Source: Micromonospora globbae (GTDB lineage: Bacteria; Actinomycetota; Actinomycetes; Mycobacteriales; Micromonosporaceae). From it: 64,000 bases of DNA. Location of the stretch: assembly GCF_003610785.1 (NCBI RefSeq), contig NZ_RAQQ01000013.1, positions 1 to 64,000 of the forward strand, given 5' to 3'. Position numbers and translations under genes: made by a program. Shown one piece after another: positions 60,887-64,000 of the stretch (positions within the stretch are counted from its first letter, which is position 1; each line of letters begins with the position of its first letter). The notes beneath the pieces were generated by a model that was given only the letters and a program-made list of their open reading frames with translations, did no database searches and had not been told where the DNA came from.

Positions 60887-60911
60887 GGCGTTCAGGGTAG
60901 TTTGACCGTCC
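60887..60911. promoter_or_regulatory. Overlapping divergent leaderless promoters
   Basis: Only 25 bp separate the two ATGs. The minus-strand -10 TACCCT (60899-60894) is 7 nt before one start, and the plus-strand -10 TAGTTT (60898-60903) is 8 nt before the other; the boxes share two bases. Only one polymerase can bind at a time. Confidence 0.65.
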
Positions 60912-61367
60912 ATGAGCACGCTGAAGGACCGCCTCACCGCGGACATGCGGGCCGCGCTGAAGGCGCGCGACGAGCTGACCACGTCCACCCTGCGGATGGC
61001 GCTGGCGGCGGTGGGTAACGCCGAGGTGGCCGGCAAGGCCAAGCGGGAGCTCACCGACGACGAGGTGCTCGCGGTGCTGACCAAGGAGGCGAAGAAGCGC
61101 CGGGAGGCGGCGGCCGCGTTCGCCGACGCGGGTCGCGGCGAGCAGGCCGCCAAGGAGACCGCGGAGGGCGAGGTGCTGGAGCGCTACCTGCCGAAGCAGC
61201 TCTCCGACGAGGAGCTCGGCCAGGTGGTCTCCGAGGCGCTCGCCGCGGGCGGCTTCACCGGCAAGGCGCAGATGGGCCCGGCCATGAAGGCGGTCCAGGC
61301 CGCGGTGGCCGGCCGGGCCGAGGGCGGCCGGGTGGCCGCGGAGGTACGCCGGCAGCTCGGCGTCTGA
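60912..61367 (+). CDS. GatB/YqeY domain-containing protein
   Basis: 151 residues. An entirely helical domain, LKDRLTADMRAALKARDELTTSTLRMALAAVGNAEVA, LTDDEVLAVLTKEAKKRREAAAAF and the C-terminal VAGRAEGGRVAAEVRRQLGV, matching YqeY (the tRNA-binding tail domain of GatB as a single protein). Its role is unclear, perhaps tRNA or amidotransferase related. Confidence 0.92.
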   Translation: MSTLKDRLTADMRAALKARDELTTSTLRMALAAVGNAEVAGKAKRELTDDEVLAVLTKEAKKRREAAAAFADAGRGEQAAKETAEGEVLERYLPKQLSDEELGQVVSEALAAGGFTGKAQMGPAMKAVQAAVAGRAEGGRVAAEVRRQLGV

Positions 61368-61394
61368 GGCGCCGCTCCTTCGGCCGTACGCGAC

Positions 61395-61429
61395 GACGGG
61401 CGGGCACCCTCGCGGGGTGCCCGCCCGTC
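61395..61429. terminator. Terminator between yqeY-like and PBP genes
   Basis: A perfect 15-bp inverted repeat (gacgggcgggcaccc / gggtgcccgcccgtc) with a 5-nt loop; convergent genes on both sides. Confidence 0.9.
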
Positions 61430-61482
61430 CTGTGTCGTGCGGGGTGCGGGCCCGGCCGTGGTGCGGGCCGGGCCCCGTGGGA

Positions 61483-63936
61483 TCAGCCGCCGCCGGGACG
61501 GCCGCCGCCGGGTCGTCCGGGTCGGTCGGGAGTCGGCGGCTGCCCGGAGGTGCCGTTGTCCGGCTGGTCGCCGCCGCCGTTGCCGCTGCTGATCTGGATG
61601 GTCACCACGCCGCCCTTGATGGTGCGGCCGCTGGGGCTGGTGCCGGCGGCGGTGCCGGGCGGGCAGCTGGAGGCGACCCGCACGTCGGAGACGACCGCCT
61701 GGAAGCCGGCGCCCCGGATGCGGGAGCGGGCGGTGTCGACCGACTGGCACTTCACGTCCGGGATGGAGCGCTGGTCACCCTCGGAGATCTTCTTGCCGGG
61801 TGGCTCGAAGTCGATCCGGGGTTTGCCCTTCATGGCGTCGCGCAGCGTCTCCCAGACCGGCGGGTTGATGCCGTCGGGCTCGTTGTGCTTCATCTTGACG
61901 TTCGTCTGCGCCCAGTCCGGGTCGGCCATGATGCCGGCGACCGCGTACTGCTTGGTCATGGCGACCAGCGCGGCGGTCTTCTCGGAGTCGGTGGTGCCGG
62001 ACTTGCCGGCCACCGGCGCCTTGACCTCCGACTTGACCCGCGGCGCCGTCCGGCTGCCGCCGCACTTCGTGGTCGCCGAGTTGTCGCCGACGGGGCACCG
62101 GGCGGCGTCGACGGCGGCCCGGGCGACCTCGGTGCTGACCCGCTTCTCGCAGCGCGGGTTGGCGATGTCCAGCTTCTTGCCGTCCAGGTCGCGGATCTCC
62201 TGCACCGGGATCGGCTCGCAGTACTTGCCGTCGGCGGCCAGGGTGGCGTACGCGTTGGCCAGCTCCAGCGGCGTGGTCGCCGAGACGCCGAGGGTGAAGG
62301 AACCCCAGTCGTGGGCGTATTCCTTGTTGTTGGCCCACTGGTTCTCCTTGCTGACCCGGAACTGGATGCCGAGCCGCTTGGCCACGTCGACCACGTTCTC
62401 CGCGCCGATCTGCTGCTGCAGCGGCACGAAGTAGGTGTTGATGGAGGCGCTGAACGCGCTCCACATGTTCTGGACGCCGCCGGCCTTCTTACCGGAGTTG
62501 GTGGGGCAGTAGAAGTGGGTGCCCGGGCACGCGGCGGGGCTGCCCTGCTCGACGATGTACTCCGACCGGAAGGTCTGCGGAGCGTTCATCGTGTAGCTGA
62601 GCGGGATGCCCTTCTCCAGGGCGGCCACGATCGTGAAGATCTTGAACGTCGAGCCCGCCTGGTAGCCGACGATCCCGTCACCGCCGGTGAGCAGCGGGTT
62701 CACCGTGTTCGGGTAGTTGCCGCGCTTGCCCTTCTTCCGCTGCTTGGGATCGCTGTGCGGCTTGTTGGCCGGGTTCTTCGGGTCGTCCAGCTTGAAGTTC
62801 CGGTTCACGGCGAGCGCCCGCACCCGGCCGGAGCCGGGCTCGACGACCGCCACCATGGCCGCTTCCTTGCTGTTCACGCTCTTCGCCCTGCGGACGGCCT
62901 TGTCCGCGCCCCGCTGCGCCTGCGCGTCGAGGGTGGTGATGATGGAGTAGCCACCGCTCTTGAGGCGCCGCTCCCGGTCGTACGACGTGGAGCCGAACGT
63001 CTCCTGCTGCAACCACCAGCGGTAGAAGTAGTCGCAGAAGAAGCCCCAGCCCTTCTCGTTGGTGGCGACGCAGCCGTTCGGCTGGCGCTTGCCCGCGACG
63101 TTCAGCGGGGTGGCCTTGGCGGCCTCCCCCTCCTCCTTGGTGATGGCGCCGATCTTGACCATGTTGTCGATGACGTAGTTGCGCCGGTCCAGCGCGAGCT
63201 TCTTGCCGCTCTCGGTGGTCGGGTCGTTGGTCGTGGGCGCCTTCACGAGGCCGGCGAGCAGCGCGGCCTCCGGGATCGTGAGGTTCTTCGGACTCTTCTG
63301 GAAGTAGACCCGGCTGGCGGCGTAGATGCCGTACGCGCCGTTGCCGAAGGAGGCGATGTTCAGGTAGCGCTCGAGGATCTCGTCCTTCGAGAGCTCCTTG
63401 TCGATCTGGATGGCGTAGCGCATCTCGCGCAGCTTGCGGGCGCTGGTGTCCTCGGTCGCGGCGACCACGTCGGCCGGATGGGTGGCCGTGTACGCGATGG
63501 CCAGCCGGACGTACTGCATGGTAAGCGTGGAGGCGCCCTGCTGGGAGCTCGCGCCGGACTGGTTGTTGATGAAGGCGCGGGCGACACCGTTGATGTCGAC
63601 GCCGTTGTGCTTGTAGAAGTCGTGGTCCTCCGCCGCGATGATGGCCTTCTGCATGTGCGGCGAGATGTCGGCCAGCTTCACGTCCTTGCGGAACTCGTCG
63701 TACAGCGTGGCGACCACCGTCTTGCCGTCCGACGCGTACAACGTGGTGATCTGCGGTGCCCGCGACACCGTCAGTTCCTTCGGCAACGCGCCGAAGGTTT
63801 CGGCTCCGGCCTTCGCGGCCAGCCCGGACATCGCCACTGCGGGGAAGGCCGCCGCTGCGACCACCACACCGGCCAGCAGGCCACAGATGAGTAGCGATGC
63901 GGCGTTGGTCAGCACATTGTGGTCACGTTTCCGCAT
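61483..63936 (-). CDS. ponA: Bifunctional penicillin-binding protein with C-terminal PASTA domain
   Basis: 817 residues from ATG 63936 (GAGGTGACC upstream; an upstream start at 63999 is less likely). One membrane helix (about 12-40), then a GT51 glycosyltransferase domain with EDHDFYKHNG (103-112, catalytic Glu), GASTLTMQYVR and LSKDEILERYLNIASFGNGAYGI. The transpeptidase domain carries GSTFK (428-432, acylated Ser), SIN and KSGTT. One PASTA domain (IPDVKCQSVDTARSRIRGAGF) and a Pro/Gly-rich tail end the protein. It polymerises and cross-links peptidoglycan; PASTA may sense wall fragments. It is similar to mycobacterial PonA2. Confidence 0.95.
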   Translation of the reverse strand: MRKRDHNVLTNAASLLICGLLAGVVVAAAAFPAVAMSGLAAKAGAETFGALPKELTVSRAPQITTLYASDGKTVVATLYDEFRKDVKLADISPHMQKAIIAAEDHDFYKHNGVDINGVARAFINNQSGASSQQGASTLTMQYVRLAIAYTATHPADVVAATEDTSARKLREMRYAIQIDKELSKDEILERYLNIASFGNGAYGIYAASRVYFQKSPKNLTIPEAALLAGLVKAPTTNDPTTESGKKLALDRRNYVIDNMVKIGAITKEEGEAAKATPLNVAGKRQPNGCVATNEKGWGFFCDYFYRWWLQQETFGSTSYDRERRLKSGGYSIITTLDAQAQRGADKAVRRAKSVNSKEAAMVAVVEPGSGRVRALAVNRNFKLDDPKNPANKPHSDPKQRKKGKRGNYPNTVNPLLTGGDGIVGYQAGSTFKIFTIVAALEKGIPLSYTMNAPQTFRSEYIVEQGSPAACPGTHFYCPTNSGKKAGGVQNMWSAFSASINTYFVPLQQQIGAENVVDVAKRLGIQFRVSKENQWANNKEYAHDWGSFTLGVSATTPLELANAYATLAADGKYCEPIPVQEIRDLDGKKLDIANPRCEKRVSTEVARAAVDAARCPVGDNSATTKCGGSRTAPRVKSEVKAPVAGKSGTTDSEKTAALVAMTKQYAVAGIMADPDWAQTNVKMKHNEPDGINPPVWETLRDAMKGKPRIDFEPPGKKISEGDQRSIPDVKCQSVDTARSRIRGAGFQAVVSDVRVASSCPPGTAAGTSPSGRTIKGGVVTIQISSGNGGGDQPDNGTSGQPPTPDRPGRPGGGRPGGG

Positions 63937-64000
63937 CCAGGTCACCTCGACAGGGTACGCGAACAGAGAACGAGGGGCGCTGGGGCGTCTTTTCCCCATT

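Overview
The window looks like a piece of a high-GC actinomycete chromosome, most likely Micromonospora or a close relative in the Micromonosporaceae. The signs are very high GC, frequent GTG starts, many leaderless genes with a TANNNT box 6-8 nt before the start codon, and the actinobacterial block tRNA-Ser / SRP RNA / dnaX / ybaB / recR. No sequence search was run; family names come from reading the proteins.

Layout. 1-172: 5S rRNA and the terminator of an rRNA operon whose other genes lie upstream. 303-13591: mostly single housekeeping or envelope genes (F420-reductase-like protein, VanW protein, NudC, a DUF6230/DUF6114 pair, DUF885 peptidase-like protein, EamA transporter, PHP-domain protein, M23 lipoprotein, the TadA-associated protein with TadA). 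13641-19214: a two-component system (histidine kinase and OmpR-type regulator) divergent from a tightly overlapping four-gene unit (Cys-repeat lipoprotein, MacA-like adaptor, ATPase, MacB/FtsX permease), probably an envelope-stress or peptide-efflux module. 19317-21443: thioesterase with TetR, deoD, tRNA-Ser(CGA). 21643-26480: the only clearly accessory region, with lower-GC patches. It holds a YjzC-like small protein, a frameshifted tyrosine integrase, an excisionase, a 55-residue gene overlapping the excisionase, and a two-gene unit of a short DprA/SLOG protein and a ComF-like phosphoribosyltransferase. 26481-30357: membrane and secreted proteins of unknown role and a hydrolase/TetR pair divergent around a perfect operator-like palindrome. 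30445-34530: tRNA-Ser(GGA), SRP RNA, dnaX, ybaB, recR. 34784-40699: a complete oligopeptide/dipeptide ABC importer. 40965-43695: Gly/Ala-rich protein, secreted HNH nuclease lipoprotein, DHA2-type MFS exporter. 43737-45715: leuA with a short leader peptide containing three consecutive Leu codons. 45809-50054: nitroreductase, lipoprotein, and the ask-asd operon with an internal start for the Ask beta subunit. 50215-64000: GGDEF regulator, two metallophosphoesterases and a secreted nucleotidase, MFS and LtrA proteins, a run of small leaderless redox-type genes, tRNA-Pro(CGG), a YqeY protein and a bifunctional penicillin-binding protein with a PASTA domain.

How genes work together. Ask and Asd feed lysine, threonine, methionine and diaminopimelate synthesis, LeuA starts leucine synthesis, and the Opp system imports peptides. 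DnaX, YbaB and RecR serve replication and recombination. The PBP, VanW, M23 and MacAB-like proteins act in the cell envelope.

Most interesting signals: the leuA leader peptide with an overlapping stem; the DprA-phosphoribosyltransferase pair on a degraded integrative element; a ~30-bp intergenic element present twice in opposite orientation that combines inverted DnaA-box-like halves with a LexA-box-like palindrome; overlapping divergent leaderless promoters; and low-complexity insertions inside TadA and a nitroreductase.
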